This document shows positions 21,274 through 31,734 of a DNA stretch of 64,000 bases, one piece after another. Source of the stretch: Chlorocebus sabaeus (Eukaryota > Chordata > Mammalia > Primates > Cercopithecidae); contig NC_132914.1 of NCBI RefSeq assembly GCF_047675955.1, forward strand, positions 39,767,521 to 39,831,520, read 5' to 3'. How positions within the stretch are numbered: position 1 is the stretch's first letter; each line of letters starts with the position of its first letter. The notes below the pieces were generated by a model. The model worked only from the letters and a program-made list of their open reading frames with translations, was not told the DNA's origin and searched no databases. The translations under genes were made by a program, and so were the position numbers.

Positions 21274-22573
21274 TCTGAAAGACAGAGAACAGAGGTGTCC
21301 TTCATTTCCCTTCCTTCTTTCAGTGACAACTTGGGGTGTGAGAGGGAAAATGAGTGTCCCCCTGTTTTCTTCTGTCTTATCCCCAAGTCCCAGTGACCTT
21401 GGCAGGTGCCACCCATGGGTGCCAACGTGGCATGCACCCATGAGGCAGGAAAGGCCTAGAGAATAGGGTTTATCCACACTCACCTATGCCTCCCTCCTCC
21501 CTACTGCTGGCAACCTTTGGGCTCCCTGGGCCTCATTTATGCCATGGAGCATGACCTCTTTCCATGAGGTGGGGGGTTTAGTTGGCAGGAATTGGTCCTG
21601 TCCATTTACATTGTGCCTATTGCCTGGCTTTGGATCCAGCAGACCTGGTTTTCCTTTCTATGGCTTCAGCCTGAAACTTGGAATCAAGTTTGAGACAAAA
21701 AAAAAAAAAAAAAAAAGTATTGCAGGGGCTGTCTGTATCTGTTTAGATTAAGTCTCAAATGAGCCCTGCCGAATTTGCAGTTATCAGCCAGCAGGGCCAC
21801 TCCTCTGTTATTTTCCCTATCATAAGCAGAGTGCTGGCCACAGGAACACCCTTATTTAGAAAAGGAAAAACAAAAAACAGCTTAAGGGATGCAAGGGGGA
21901 GGTCCTACGGGAAGAACCCCTTGCTCAGTGCAAATGGATTCCTTTCATCTGTGTATCCTTCCCCTGGTTCCTACAGGGCTGAACTCCTTGGCCAGGGGAG
22001 GAAAAGTTGGTGTTGGTTCAGTGGGTGGGAAGCAACAGCCAGTCCACCGCGTAGGGCCGCGCAAGGTCCCAGTGGCAGCCATGGTTTTCTCCGGGCGGTC
22101 GGGTATGGCTTTTGCATGCTGTGGACATGCCACACGTCTGAGCCAGGAGGGGAGTGGGTAAGGAGAGGAGGTGTGTGCCGCATGCGCCTGTGGCTGTCGG
22201 GGTAAGGGTGAGGATGGCAACTCTAAGAATAAATGGAAACCACATTGTTCTGAATTGCACCTTTGATGACTGAGCCAAACACTCATTCTATTTAATATCA
22301 TTGCTGCAGTCTGTAGCAAAACCTTAACATTATAAAGGAAGAGATAAGAGCCATTTCAAACTGTGAGAGAAGAAAAGATACCAAGTGAAGTCTGGAAGTC
22401 CTGGCCACTGGAGTTCAGTCTTGGGATCTTCCAGCAAAAATGCCTTCGGTTGCCCTAGAGCTTTCCTCCAGTCCCAGGTGTCAACTAGGCAACTAGACCT
22501 CCGTGGAGGGAAACGGAGCAGGAAAGACAGGGGTGGCAGGGTCTTGGAAAAGAGGCAGATCTGACAGTTTCAC
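21274..22573 (-). other. ERV leader region between primer-binding site and gag
   Basis: No open frame assignable. It contains an A-run at 21698-21716 and a CpG-bearing patch near 22045-22190. Unusually long for a leader, so an older insertion may be hidden in it. Confidence 0.45.
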
Positions 22574-22838
22574 TTTTCTTTTTTTTTTTTTTTTGGAGAC
22601 AGAGATCTCGGCTCACTGCAAGCTCCGCCTCCCAGGTTCACGCCGTTCTCTTACCTCCGCCTCTGGAGTAGCTGCGACTACAGGCACCCGCCATCAAGCC
22701 TGGCTCATTTTTTTGTATTTTTGGTAGAGATGGGGTTTCACCATGTTAGCCAGGATGGTCTCAATCTCCTGACCTCGTGATCTGCCCGCCTAGGCTCCCA
22801 AAGTGCTGGGATTAAAGGTGTGAGCCACTGTGGCCAGC
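22574..22838 (-). mobile_element. AluY with internal deletion, inside the ERV leader
   Basis: Antisense; GGAGACAGAGATCTCGGCTC shows loss of about 40 bases (the CTCGCTCTGTCGCCC segment). Confidence 0.92.
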
Positions 22839-22874
22839 CTAGTATCACATTTTAGCTCACCATTCTTCAATTGT

Positions 22875-22892
22875 ATCCTGGACAAGCCCCCA
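22875..22892 (-). other. Retroviral primer-binding site, tRNA-Pro type
   Basis: Plus strand ATCCTGGACAAGCCCCCA is 16/18 to the tRNA-Pro 3' end (ATCCCGGACGAGCCCCCA, from memory). Both mismatches are CpG-type transitions. The LTR terminus (CA on minus) lies two bases away. Confidence 0.85.
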
Positions 22893-23210
22893 GATGGAAC
22901 TGGAGAATTATCTGACCCCCCTCACAGGACATGCGACAGGGGTGTGGCTCATCTGTTCAGTCACTGCCATGGCTAAACCCCTTATAGGAAAGGGAGCACA
23001 CAGACAGGTGCAGGAGCCTGAGTGGGTGTGTGTTACAGTGTGCCCTTTTGGCCTTGCGGTCCGTGGACAACTTCAGTGTTAACCAGCTCAGTGGACCCTC
23101 TGCCTTTCTGCAAGGGCACAGGGCCAGTGTGACAGCTCTCTATACCCCAGGCTCTTGTCCAGCATCCCAGAAGAATCAGGTCACACACAAACACCCCTGA
23201 ATGCAGGGGT

Positions 23211-23216
23211 TTTATT
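23211..23216 (-). terminator. LTR poly(A) signal AATAAA
   Basis: AATAAAACCCCTGCATTCAG on the minus strand, typical of the R region end in this LTR group. Confidence 0.7.
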
Positions 23217-23481
23217 GAGCAGTGGAGGTGGCTCTCAGTGGGATGGATGGGGAGCCAGAAGTGGGGATGGAGTGGGACGATGATCTCCCACTGGAGTTTG
23301 GCTGTCCAGCTGCTGAACTCCTGTCCGACCACCCCCAGGAGAACTCCTCTTGTCATTCAGATGTTCCTTCTCTTCTCTTTCTCTGCCATGTCGTTCTGCT
23401 GTTCATCTGGTTGTCTTGTCATCTCCTCATCCGATTCTGGGGTTTGGGGTTTATATGGGTACAGGATAGTGGGGCATGGTG

Positions 23482-23574
23482 GGGAAGGAAGGAGGAAGGA
23501 AGAAAGGAGGAAAGAAGGAGGAAGGGAGGAGGGAAGAAGGGAGGGAGGAGGGAAGGAGGAAGGGAGGGAGGAAA
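23482..23574. repeat. GGAA/GGGA-rich purine microsatellite
   Basis: About 90 bases of purines only, built from GGAA, GGAGG and GAAAG units, in the upstream part of the ERV LTR. Confidence 0.95.
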
Positions 23575-23848
23575 ACAAACCAGGAGAAAGAATGCTCAAA
23601 CTGACAAAGTATCTATTGCAAAAGTTCTCAGGTGGGTGCCTGCCTGTTGAATGTGAGAGACAGTAAGGAGGCCAGAGTGGCTACAGTAAACTAACCTAGG
23701 AGGTGAATTGTAGGTGATGAGATGAGAGACACAGAGCCCTTCTTTTGGGACCTTATGTATCTAGGTCATTGTTAAAACTTTAGCTTTAACTCTGAGGAAG
23801 ATGAAAAGCCAGGGGAGACTTTGAGCGGAGGGTTATGTCTGTCTTACC

Positions 23849-24138
23849 TTTTTTGAGATAGTGTTTCACTGTTGTTGTCCAAGCTGGAGTGAAATGATGT
23901 GATCTCAGCTCACTGCAACCTTTGCCTCCCAGGTTCAAGCGATTCTTCTGCCTCAGCCTCCCCAGTAGCTGGGATTACAGGCACCCACTACCACACCCGG
24001 TTAAGTTTTGTATTTTTTTAGTAGAGATGGAGTTTCGTCACATTGGCCAGGCTGGTCTTGAACTCCTGACCTCAGGTAATCCACCCACCTCGGCCTCCCA
24101 AAGTGCTGGGATTACAGGCATGAGCCATCGTGCCTGGC
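23849..24138 (-). mobile_element. Alu SINE
   Basis: Antisense; GTCTTAC(C/T)TTT on both sides. Confidence 0.92.
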
Positions 24139-24202
24139 CTGTCTTACTTTTAAAAGGATCACTCTGGCAGCTCTATGCAGAGTACTTAGGAGGCAACTGC
24201 AG

Positions 24203-24406
24203 GTGGGGTACGGTGGCTAAAAATCCAAAAATACAAAAATTAGCTGGGCATGGTGGCGCATGCCTATAATCCTTGCTACTTGGGAGGCTGAGGCAGGAGA
24301 ATCCCTTGAACCAGGGAGTTGGAGGTTGTAGTGAGCTGAGATTGTACCACTGCACTCCAGCCTGGCGATAGAGCAAGATTCTGTCTTAAAAAAAAAAAAA
24401 AAAAAA
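24203..24406 (+). mobile_element. Alu with deleted left-arm interior
   Basis: GTGGGGTACGGTGGCT joins AAAAATCCAAAAATAC, so about 100 bases are missing. AGGCAACTGCAG / AGGCAATTGCAG flanks it. Confidence 0.9.
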
Positions 24407-24549
24407 AGGCAATTGCAGTAATTCTAGTGAGATGGTGTTGTGGGCCAAGGTGATTGCAGTACATTAACTTCATATATCTGAACATATTTTAAAGACAGAG
24501 CCAAGAGCTTGTGACTTAGATGTAGGCGTGTAAGAAAACGAGAGGAGAC

Positions 24550-24855
24550 GGCCTGGTGCGGTGGCTTATGCCTGTAATCCCAGCACTTTGGGAGGCCAAG
24601 GCAGGTGGATCACGAGGTCAGGAGTTCAAGACCAGCATGGCCAACATAGTGAAACCCCATCTCTACTAAAATAAATACAAAACAAATTAGCTGGGCGTGG
24701 TGGCAGGCACAGGTAGTGCCAGCTACTTGGGAGGCTGAGGCAGGAGAATCGCTTGAACCCGGGAGGTGGAGGTTACAGTGAGCCGAGATCATGCTATTGC
24801 ACTCTAGCCTGGATGACACAGCGAGACTCTGTCTCAAAAAAAAAAAAAAAAAAAG
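24550..24855 (+). mobile_element. AluS SINE
   Basis: GGCCTGGTGCGGTGGCTTATG start, A tail of about 20. Confidence 0.93.
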
Positions 24856-24921
24856 AGGAAACGAGGATAACTCCAAATTCTTTGGCCTGAGCTAATGGAG
24901 TTAACATTAACAGAAATGGAA

Positions 24922-25196
24922 GCTAGGTGTGGTGGTTCACATTTGTAATCCCAGCACTTTGGGAGGCTGAGGTGGGAGGATTGCTTGAGCCCAGGAGTTC
25001 AAGACCAGGCAACGTAGGGAGGCCTCACCTCTACAGGAAAAAAAAAAAAAAAAAATTAGCTGGGAGTGGTGGCACACACGTGTAGTCCCAGCTTCTTGGG
25101 AGGCTGAAATGGGTGGATCACTTGAACCTGGGAGGTCAAGACTGCAGTGAGCCACTGCATTCCAGCCTGAGCAACAGAGTGAGACTGTCTCAAAGC
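24922..25196 (+). mobile_element. Alu SINE, diverged
   Basis: GCTAGGTGTGGTGGTTCAC start; shortened left arm; ends GACTGTCTCAAAGCG. Confidence 0.88.
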
Positions 25197-25511
25197 GAAA
25201 CCAAACAGAAATAGGAAAAGGTGGGAGTATAGCTGGTTTGGAAGACCAGGGGTTCGGTTTTGGACAGATAAGTCTGAGATCTCATTAAACTTCCAAGTGG
25301 AAATTATTTTTAATTTTTTTAAAGAAAGCACTAGGGCATAATATATTTACTCTTTTAACTTTAAAATTTGTTGGTTATTCCAAGAATACTTCCACCTGTG
25401 AAAATTCTTTAAGATGAAGTAAAACAAATTGTTATTCTTATGCATGTAAAATGAAATTTAAAACCACCATCTCCTAGTTGATAAGGCAGTACTATAATTT
25501 TGTTGTTGTTG

Positions 25512-25811
25512 TTTTTGTTTTTGTTTTTTAGACGGAGTCTCGCTTTGTCACCCAGGTTGGAGTGCAGTGGCACGATCTCTGCTCACTGCAACCTTTGCCT
25601 CCTGGATTCAAGTGATTTTCCTGCCTCAGCCTCCTGGGTGGCTGGGACTACAGGTGAATGCCACCATGCCTGGCTAATTTTTGTATTTTTAGTAGAGATA
25701 GGGTTTCGCCATGTTGGGCAGGCTGATCTTGAACTCCTGACCTGAGGTGATCCATCCCCCTCGGCCTCTCAGAGTGCTGGGTTTACAGGTGTGAGCCACT
25801 GCGCCCAGCCA
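25512..25811 (-). mobile_element. AluS SINE
   Basis: TTTTTAGACGGAGTCTCGC through GCGCCCAGCC. Confidence 0.92.
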
Positions 25812-25904
25812 GTCATATCATTGGAGTACTTTTTGAGAGAAGCATCATAGCATAGAGATAGCATATTGACTCTAGAGCAAGTTTGTTTGGCTTTATTTCT
25901 CTTA

Positions 25905-25985
25905 TTTTTAAAAAATTGTCTTTGTATAAATTTATGGGGTACAAGTGTTACATGTATATATTTAGTGGTGGTGAAGTCAGGGCTT
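25905..25985. repeat. Possible L1 scrap
   Basis: ATAAATTTATGGGGTACAAG ... GAAGTCAGGGCTTTT resembles a sequence found at L1 ends. Confidence 0.45.
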
Positions 25986-25988
25986 TTC

Positions 25989-26285
25989 TTTTTCTTTTTC
26001 TTTTTTGTTTTTTTTGAGACAGAGTTTCACTCTTTTTGCCTAGGCTGGAGTGCAATGGCCCGATCTTGGCTTACTGGAACCTCCAGCTCCCTGGTTCAAG
26101 TGATTTTCCTGCCTCAGCCTCCCAAGTAGCTGGGATTACAAGCATGTGCCCGGCTAAGTTTCTACTTTTAGTAGAGATGGGGTTTTTCCATGTTGGTCAG
26201 GCTAGTCACGAACTCCCGACCTCAGGTGATTGGCCCGCCTTGACCTCCCAAAGTGCTGGGATTATAGGTGTGAGCCACCTGCCCA
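25989..26285 (-). mobile_element. Alu SINE
   Basis: CTTTTT-repeat tail, GAGACAGAGTTTCACTC; small gap in the right arm (CATGTGCCCGGCTAAG). Confidence 0.9.
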
Positions 26286-26404
26286 AGCTTTTCCTTTATT
26301 TTTATATTTTATTTATTTATTTATTTTTGGTAAGTCATGCATAGGACTTTTTTGTGTATCCATCTCCAAAATAACATACATTGTACCCTGCATTTAAAAC
26401 CTCA

Positions 26405-26575
26405 TCATGCTACTTACTGACTTTGTGGCTTTGGGTGAATTACTTTGCCTCTCTGTGCCTTAGCTCTGTCATCTGTATAATGATGAAAACAATACCTAAA
26501 AGGGATTCCATTATTTCATATTTATAATGTGTTTAGAACAGTGCCTTAAACATAGTGCTAAATATGTGATATAAT
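26405..26575 (+). repeat. MIR SINE
   Basis: CTTACTGACTTTGTGGCTTTGGG, CTCTGTCATCTGTATAATGATG and GAACAGTGCCTTAAACATAG match the MIR core. Confidence 0.8.
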
Positions 26576-27027
26576 TTGTCTTTCAGGTAATTTGTTAAAA
26601 GCCATTTTTAGTATTTAACTTAGCTTAAATATACTTATGAGGCTCTAAGCAAACTATACCATCTCTTTGAAAAAAAGATTATGTGTTTCACATGAAACCG
26701 TGCATCTTGCAAAGATGTGCTGATGAAAAGTGCAACATGCCAGAAAGGAATCTGCCTTCTATAAAAGCTTTTATGTTTCTGGTCTGCTTATTTCTTCTAG
26801 GTGCCATAGCTTAACTAAAATTGTTAACTGGTTGTCTTTATCTATAGTAGTATATAAGGATTCTTAAAATTTGGGTCTTATAAATGCAGTGTTTAAAAAA
26901 AAATTGACAATGGCGTAAGCCCATTCTCTGGACTGAGGGCTCAGTCTGACTGCAACTGTTCATGTTGTTAGTTTAAGTAATAGTGCTTATCAAATTGCTT
27001 TCCAAGGAGGTTTTCACTTTCTTTCTT
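26576..27027. other. Unrecognised intergenic DNA
   Basis: No gene or repeat family recognised by eye. Confidence 0.4.
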
Positions 27028-27328
27028 TCTTTTTTTTTTTTTTTTTGAGACAGAGTCTCACTCTGTTGCCCAGGCTGGAGTGCAGTGGCGTGATCTCAGC
27101 TTACTGCAGCCTATGCCTCCTGGGTTCAAGCAATTCTCCTGCCTCAGCCTTCCAAGTAGCTGGGATTACAGGCATGCGCCACCACACCTGGCTAATTTTG
27201 TTGTTTTAGTAGAGACGGGGTTTCACTATGTTGGTCAGGCTGGTCTCGAACTCCTGACCTCTGGTGATCCACCTGCCTTAGCCTCCCAAACTGTTGAGAT
27301 TACAGGCGTGAGCCACTGCGCCCGCCCT
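27028..27328 (-). mobile_element. AluS SINE
   Basis: Antisense, TTTC-repeat tail, GAGACAGAGTCTCACTC to GCGCCCGCCC. Confidence 0.93.
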
Positions 27329-27479
27329 GAATCTTTATTTTCTTTGTGTGTTCTGCTCAGCTGTCTCAGTGTTCTGCCCTTGGAAATGTTGAAAGGAGGG
27401 TTTTAAGCTTAAGATTCTTTAGACAGGGTAATTTCCATATTGCTTCCAAACTGAAGATAGATACTGCGTTGCACAGGAA

Positions 27480-27860
27480 CACTTTCATTCTATGTAGTTT
27501 GGGTGGGACTGACTCTACTCCTTATTTCCAGGAATGGGGACTGTGACAGAGACCTAGCCAATCAGGAACTTTTGCTGGGACCATTGGGAAAGGGGTTTTC
27601 TTTGTTGGGATTCTTAGTTTTAGAGATACTGATGGTTATCTCTACCATCATATGAAGAAAGCTTGTTGAAAAATAAAGGAAGTACAGAGGAAAGCAGTGG
27701 TAAAACAAAGAAAAAGATATTTCTAATTACATTTTTATCTCTTTTATCCATTTCTGAAGCTGGACGGCTTAGTTATATGATCCAATAGTTTCCTCCCCAC
27801 TTTAAAAATTAGATTTCCAGCCCTCCATCAATGATTGAACCTAAGTTACTGATCTGTGGC
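27480..27860 (+). repeat. Ancient interspersed repeat, family not named
   Basis: AGACCTAGCCAATCAGGAAC, GGGACCATTGGGAAAGG and AGTACAGAGGAAAGCAGTGG recall a common mammalian repeat. I cannot name it. Confidence 0.45.
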
Positions 27861-27973
27861 ATATTCTATGTAAAGCTTTCAAGTACTTTTCTAGGTATGG
27901 TAATCAAGGTTTTAATATTTAAGCATTTAAAACATAGTTTTTATTTTTTTAATTAAAAAAAGTTATTTTTTAT

Positions 27974-28096
27974 TTTTATAAAGTCAGGGTCTCACTTTGC
28001 TGCCTAGGCTGTCTTGAACTCCTGGCTTCAAGAGATCCTCTTGCCTTGGCCTCCCAAAGTGCTGGGATTACAGGCATGAGCCACCACACCCGGCCA
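27974..28096 (-). mobile_element. Alu monomer or truncated Alu
   Basis: Single arm: GGGTCTCACTTTGCTGCC directly followed by CTTGAACTCCTGG through CACACCCGGCC. Confidence 0.75.
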
Positions 28097-28126
28097 AAAA
28101 TATTACTTAAATTCAATTTTATTTGT

Positions 28127-28246
28127 TTTTTAGAGACAAGGTGTTACTCTGTTGCCCAGCTGGACTTAAATTCCTGGGCTCAAGGGAACCTCCCACCTTA
28201 GCCTCTCCAGGAGCTGGGACTACAGGTGCATGCCACCACACCTGGC
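28127..28246 (-). mobile_element. Alu monomer, second
   Basis: AGAGACAAGGTGTTACTCTG ... GGAGCTGGGACTACAGGTGC ... CACACCTGGCT; single-arm length. Confidence 0.7.
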
Positions 28247-28517
28247 TGTAGAGCACATATATACACACACTTATAGCTTATAAAACAAAGGAATAAATTA
28301 ACATGCAAAATTTATAAATGTCCTATGTGGTCATAATTGAATTTCATGATACTCTGAAAACTGTAATTGACAATTTCAGAATAAGGCATCTAGTCAAAAA
28401 AGCAAATGAGTAAATGACTGCAGAAGGAAAAAAAAAAAAAACCATTAGTCATATCCAGCAAGAAGGGCAAGAAGGGCATTCTCTGCTAGACAAGTACTTA
28501 TTAGAAACTACCAAGTT

Positions 28518-28823
28518 GGCCAGGCACAGTGGCTCACGCCTGTAATCCCAGCACTTTGGGAGGCTAGGACAGATGGATCAATTGAGGTCAGGAGTTTGAA
28601 ACCAGCCTGACCAACACAGTGAAACCCCATCTCTACTAAAAAAATACAAAATTAGCTGGGCATGATGGCACACACCTGTAATCCCAGCTACATGAGAGGC
28701 TGAGGCAGGAGAATCACTTGAATCCAGGATGTGGAGGTTGCAGTGAGCTGAGATCATGCCATTGCACTGCAGCCTGGGCAACAAGAGTGAAACTCCAAAC
28801 AAACAAACAAACAAACAAAAACA
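28518..28823 (+). mobile_element. AluS, outer member of a nested pair
   Basis: GGCCAGGCACAGTGGCTC start and AAAC-repeat tail. Its left flank GAAACTACCAAGTT (28504-28517) recurs as GAAACTCCAAGTT only after the next Alu (29135-29147). The next Alu therefore landed in this one's tail. Confidence 0.93.
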
Positions 28824-29134
28824 GGCCTGGCACGGTGGCTCACGCCTGTAATCCCAGCACTTTGGGCGGCCAAGGTGGACAGATCATGAGGTAAGGAGGT
28901 CGAGACCATCCTGGTCAACATGGTGAAACCCCATCTCTACTAAAAATACAAAAATTAGCCGGGTGTGGTGGTGGTGGTGCACGCTTGTAGTCACAGCTAC
29001 TCAGGAGGCTGAGGCAGGAGAATCACTTGAACCCAGGAGGCAGAGGTTGCAGTGAGCTGAGATTGCGCCTGCACCACTGCACTCCAGCCTGGTGACAGAG
29101 CGAGACTTCATCTCAAAAAAAAAAAAAAAAAAAA
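28824..29134 (+). mobile_element. AluS inserted in the tail of the preceding Alu
   Basis: GGCCTGGCACGGTGGCTC start, GTGGTGGTGGTG slippage in the middle, A tail. Confidence 0.93.
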
Positions 29135-29147
29135 GAAACTCCAAGTT

Positions 29148-29680
29148 CATCACAGGTTCACAGTCTCTTTTTCTGAAACCGTAGGGGATAGATAGATTCT
29201 CAAAGCCAGAATTGTTCTTAAAGCTCTCTTTTGTGGTATGCTTGTTTGGGTTTCTGTTGTATTACAGGCTTTCCTCAAATGTTTGTTGATGCTTATGTGT
29301 CTGTTCATATTTGAATGTGAAGCACTGAAAACCTGATTAAAGCATATTTCACTAGCGTTGCTTTGGGCATATTAACTTGGAGGGCTTTATTACTGAACAT
29401 TTTCTTTAGGGCGAATATCTCAAGCTGTGTGTATTTTCTCCTGGGGAAGGACCCCTCCAATCCCTTGCCTGTGGTGGGAAACCTATCTTAATATTATTCT
29501 GGATGTAGACCACAAGGAAGGGGCTTGCAGGTGTGATGGTTCAGCATGACTTGGTGGGCTGTGGGGAGGGCTTGGTGGCCTAATTACACTTTACAAAAAA
29601 TTTTTAGTTATGTTTGCACATTTTTTTCTATGCAGTCCTGTCACTTGAGGCACATGTTTTTTTTTTGTGCGTGTGTGATA
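29148..29680. other. Unrecognised intergenic DNA
   Basis: No gene or repeat family recognised by eye. Confidence 0.4.
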
Positions 29681-30240
29681 AAATATACATCACATAAAAT
29701 TTACCTTTTTTTTTTTTTTTTTTGAGACAGAGTCTTGCTCTGTCACCCAGGCTGGAGTGTAGTGGCATGATCGTGACTCACTGCAGCCTCCGCCTCCTGG
29801 GTTCAAGCAATTCTTCTGTCTCAGCCTCCCGCGTAGTTGGGACTACAGGCGCACACTGCCACACTCGGCTATTTTTTTCTATTTTAGTAGAGACGGGGTT
29901 TCACCCTGTTGGCCAGGCTGGTCTCAAACTCCTGAGCTCAGGCAGTCTGCCTGCCTCAGACTCCCAAACTGCTAGGATTACAGGCATGAGACACCACGCC
30001 CGGCCCATTTTACCCATTTTTACATGTACAACTTAGTGCCATTAGGTACATTCACAGTATTGAGCAACCATCACCACTAGCCATTTCCAGAACTTTTCAT
30101 CAACTGAAACAGAAACTGTATGCATTAAATAACTACCCCCCTTTTAACCTCCCTTCAGACCCTGGTAACCTCTATTTTCTGTCTATATGTTGCTTATTCC
30201 AGGTGCCTCATGTAAGTGGTATCATACAATATTTGTCCTT
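29681..30240 (-). mobile_element. Ancient L1 3'-region fragment split by an Alu
   Basis: AAAATATACATCACATAAAATTT before the Alu and GTGCCATTAGGTACATTCAC, GAGCAACCATCACCACTAGC, GTGGTATCATACAATATTTG after it read as antisense old L1. Confidence 0.65.
29706..30005 (-). mobile_element. AluS inside L1
   Basis: Antisense, long T-run, GAGACAGAGTCTTGCTC to CACGCCCGGCC. Confidence 0.93.
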
Positions 30241-30368
30241 CTGTGTTGCTTTAACCTTCTTCATTTTCATATAACTCAGGTTAAGTAAATTGCCTACGAT
30301 CAGCAGCTTTAAGTGGCAACATGGCCATAGGAACCTAAGTGTATCTGTCAAAAAAAGAGCATAGTCTC

Positions 30369-30643
30369 GGCTGGGCGCGGTGGCTCACGCCTGTAATCCC
30401 AGCACTTTGGGAGGCCGAGGCGGGCGGATCATGAGGTCAGATCGAGACCATCCTGGCTAACACAGTGAAACCCCGTCTCTACTAAAAATACAAAAAATTA
30501 GCCAGACTTGGTGGCAGGCGCCTGTAGTCCCAGCTCCTTAGGAGGCTGAGGCAGGAGAATGGCGTGAACCCGGGAGGCGGAGCTTGCAGTGAGCAGAGAT
30601 TGTGCCACTGCACTCCAGTCTGGGTGACAGAGCAAGATTCCAT

Positions 30644-30674
<31 letters not shown>

Positions 30675-30687
30675 TCCTTAATACAGT
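30369..30687 (+). mobile_element. AluY with short 3' transduction-like tail
   Basis: GGCTGGGCGCGGTGGCTC start and A-run to 30672. Then TTTCCTTAATACAGT (30673-30687), a second A-run and the right target duplication. AAAAAAGAGCATA(G/C)TCT at 30351-30367 and 30690-30706 flanks the whole unit. Confidence 0.88.
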
Positions 30688-30910
30688 AAAAAAAAGAGCA
30701 TACTCTGAACCACTCTGCATTGCTCCTTTAGCAGTACGCATTTCCCCCTTCCATATGTAGATATGTATCCATCTATAACAAGTGTTTTACACTTGACATT
30801 ATATCTGGAATGTTTTTTCATACAATTAAAAATTCTTTGAAACATTTTAATGCTTCCTAATAATCTATTATTGCAAATGCATCATGCTTTAGTTTGCTGT
30901 TGATGATTCT

Positions 30911-31208
30911 TTTTCTTTCTTTTTTTGAGACAGAGTCTCACTCTATCACCCAGGGCTGGAGTGCAGTGGCGCGATCTCGGCTTACTGCAGCCTCTGCCTC
31001 CCTGGTTCCAGCGATTCTTGTGCCTCAGTCTCCTGAGTAGCTGGAATTACAGGCGTGTGTCACCGTGGCTGGCTAACTTTTGCATTTTTAGTACAGATGG
31101 GGTTTCGCTATGTTGGCCAGGCTGGTCTCAAACTCCTGGCCTCAAGTGATCCACCTGCCCTGGCCTCCCAAAGTGCTGGGATTACAGATGTGAGCCACCG
31201 TGCCCAGC
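30911..31208 (-). mobile_element. AluS SINE
   Basis: GAGACAGAGTCTCACTCTATC to GTGCCCAGCTG. Confidence 0.92.
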
Positions 31209-31510
31209 TGACAATTATTTGTTTTGAATTTTAAATAATATATGTTTGTACATAAATACCTGCATTTCTGATTAGAATCCTAGGATAAAATATAATGTAA
31301 TTTCTAGTTCAAAAAATAGAACATACTTAACGTTTGATATTTATTGTTAAATTACCCTTCAGAATTGATTCAGGGCCAGTATACAATACCACAAGTGCTC
31401 TTAATGTCATCCTCACCAACAATGAAGTGGTTTTCCTAATTAGGTAAATTTTGATGTATCCCTGGTTGTAATAGATTTCCTTGATAAGTAATGATAAACT
31501 TTTTTCCTTT
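31209..31510. other. Unrecognised intergenic DNA
   Basis: AT-rich, no feature seen. Confidence 0.4.
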
Positions 31511-31734
31511 TTAAAAATTTTTTTTTTAAAGACAGGATCATGCTGTTTCCCAGGTTGTCCCGCTTCAGCCTCCCAAGTATCTAGGACTACAGGTGCGAGT
31601 GGCTAATTTTATTTTTTGTCAAGACAGTCTCCTTATTTTCCCCAGGCTGGGCTCAAACTTCTGGCCTCAAGCAGTCCTCCTGTCTTGGCCTCCCAATGTG
31701 TTGGGATTACAGTTATGAGTCACTGCACCTGGCC
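31511..31734 (-). mobile_element. Old Alu with deletions
   Basis: AAAGACAGGATCATGCTG joins CCCGCTTCAGCCTCCC, then a second arm to CACTGCACCTGGCC; strongly diverged. Confidence 0.78.

Larger units (their letters stand above)
20100..23610 (-). mobile_element. Class I endogenous retrovirus fragment (HERV-P/HUERS-P-like), antisense
   Basis: Reading the minus strand from the right: LTR (about 23610 to 22895), primer-binding site (22892-22875), a leader of about 1.3 kb broken by an Alu (22838-22574), then a gag remnant from 21273 to about 20100. Pol, env and the 3' LTR are not seen, so the insert is truncated after gag. The gag parts are a matrix-like start with Gly2, a capsid segment (20769-20575) and a CCHC knuckle. 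All are interrupted by stops or frame changes, so this is a fossil without coding capacity. The tRNA-Pro-type site and the LTR's promoter/poly(A) layout point to the HUERS-P/HERV-P group; the family name is from memory. Confidence 0.82.
22895..23610 (-). mobile_element. ERV 5' LTR
   Basis: Ends in CA (minus) two bases from the primer-binding site. It contains a TATA-like ATATAA at 23451-23456 and AATAAA at 23211-23216, in promoter-to-poly(A) order on the minus strand. The outer (5') edge is not sharply defined; I place it between 23580 and 23665, past a GGAA-rich tract. Confidence 0.7.
23665..25310 (+). repeat. Ancient interspersed repeat split by four Alus, family not named
   Basis: Pieces 23665-23848, 24139-24202, 24407-24549, 24856-24921 and 25197-25310 follow the order of a repeat common in mammalian genomes: GGAGGCCAGAGTGGCTACAG, TTTTAAAAGGATCACTCTGG, CAATTGCAGTAATTCTAG, CAAATTCTTTGGCCTGAGC, GGGTTCGGTTTTGGACAG. 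I recognise it but cannot name it safely. Confidence 0.6.

Noticed and set aside
23222..23666. Two overlapping 142-codon plus-strand frames, Gly/Lys/Arg-rich
   Set aside because: Produced by the GGAA microsatellite within the retroviral LTR.
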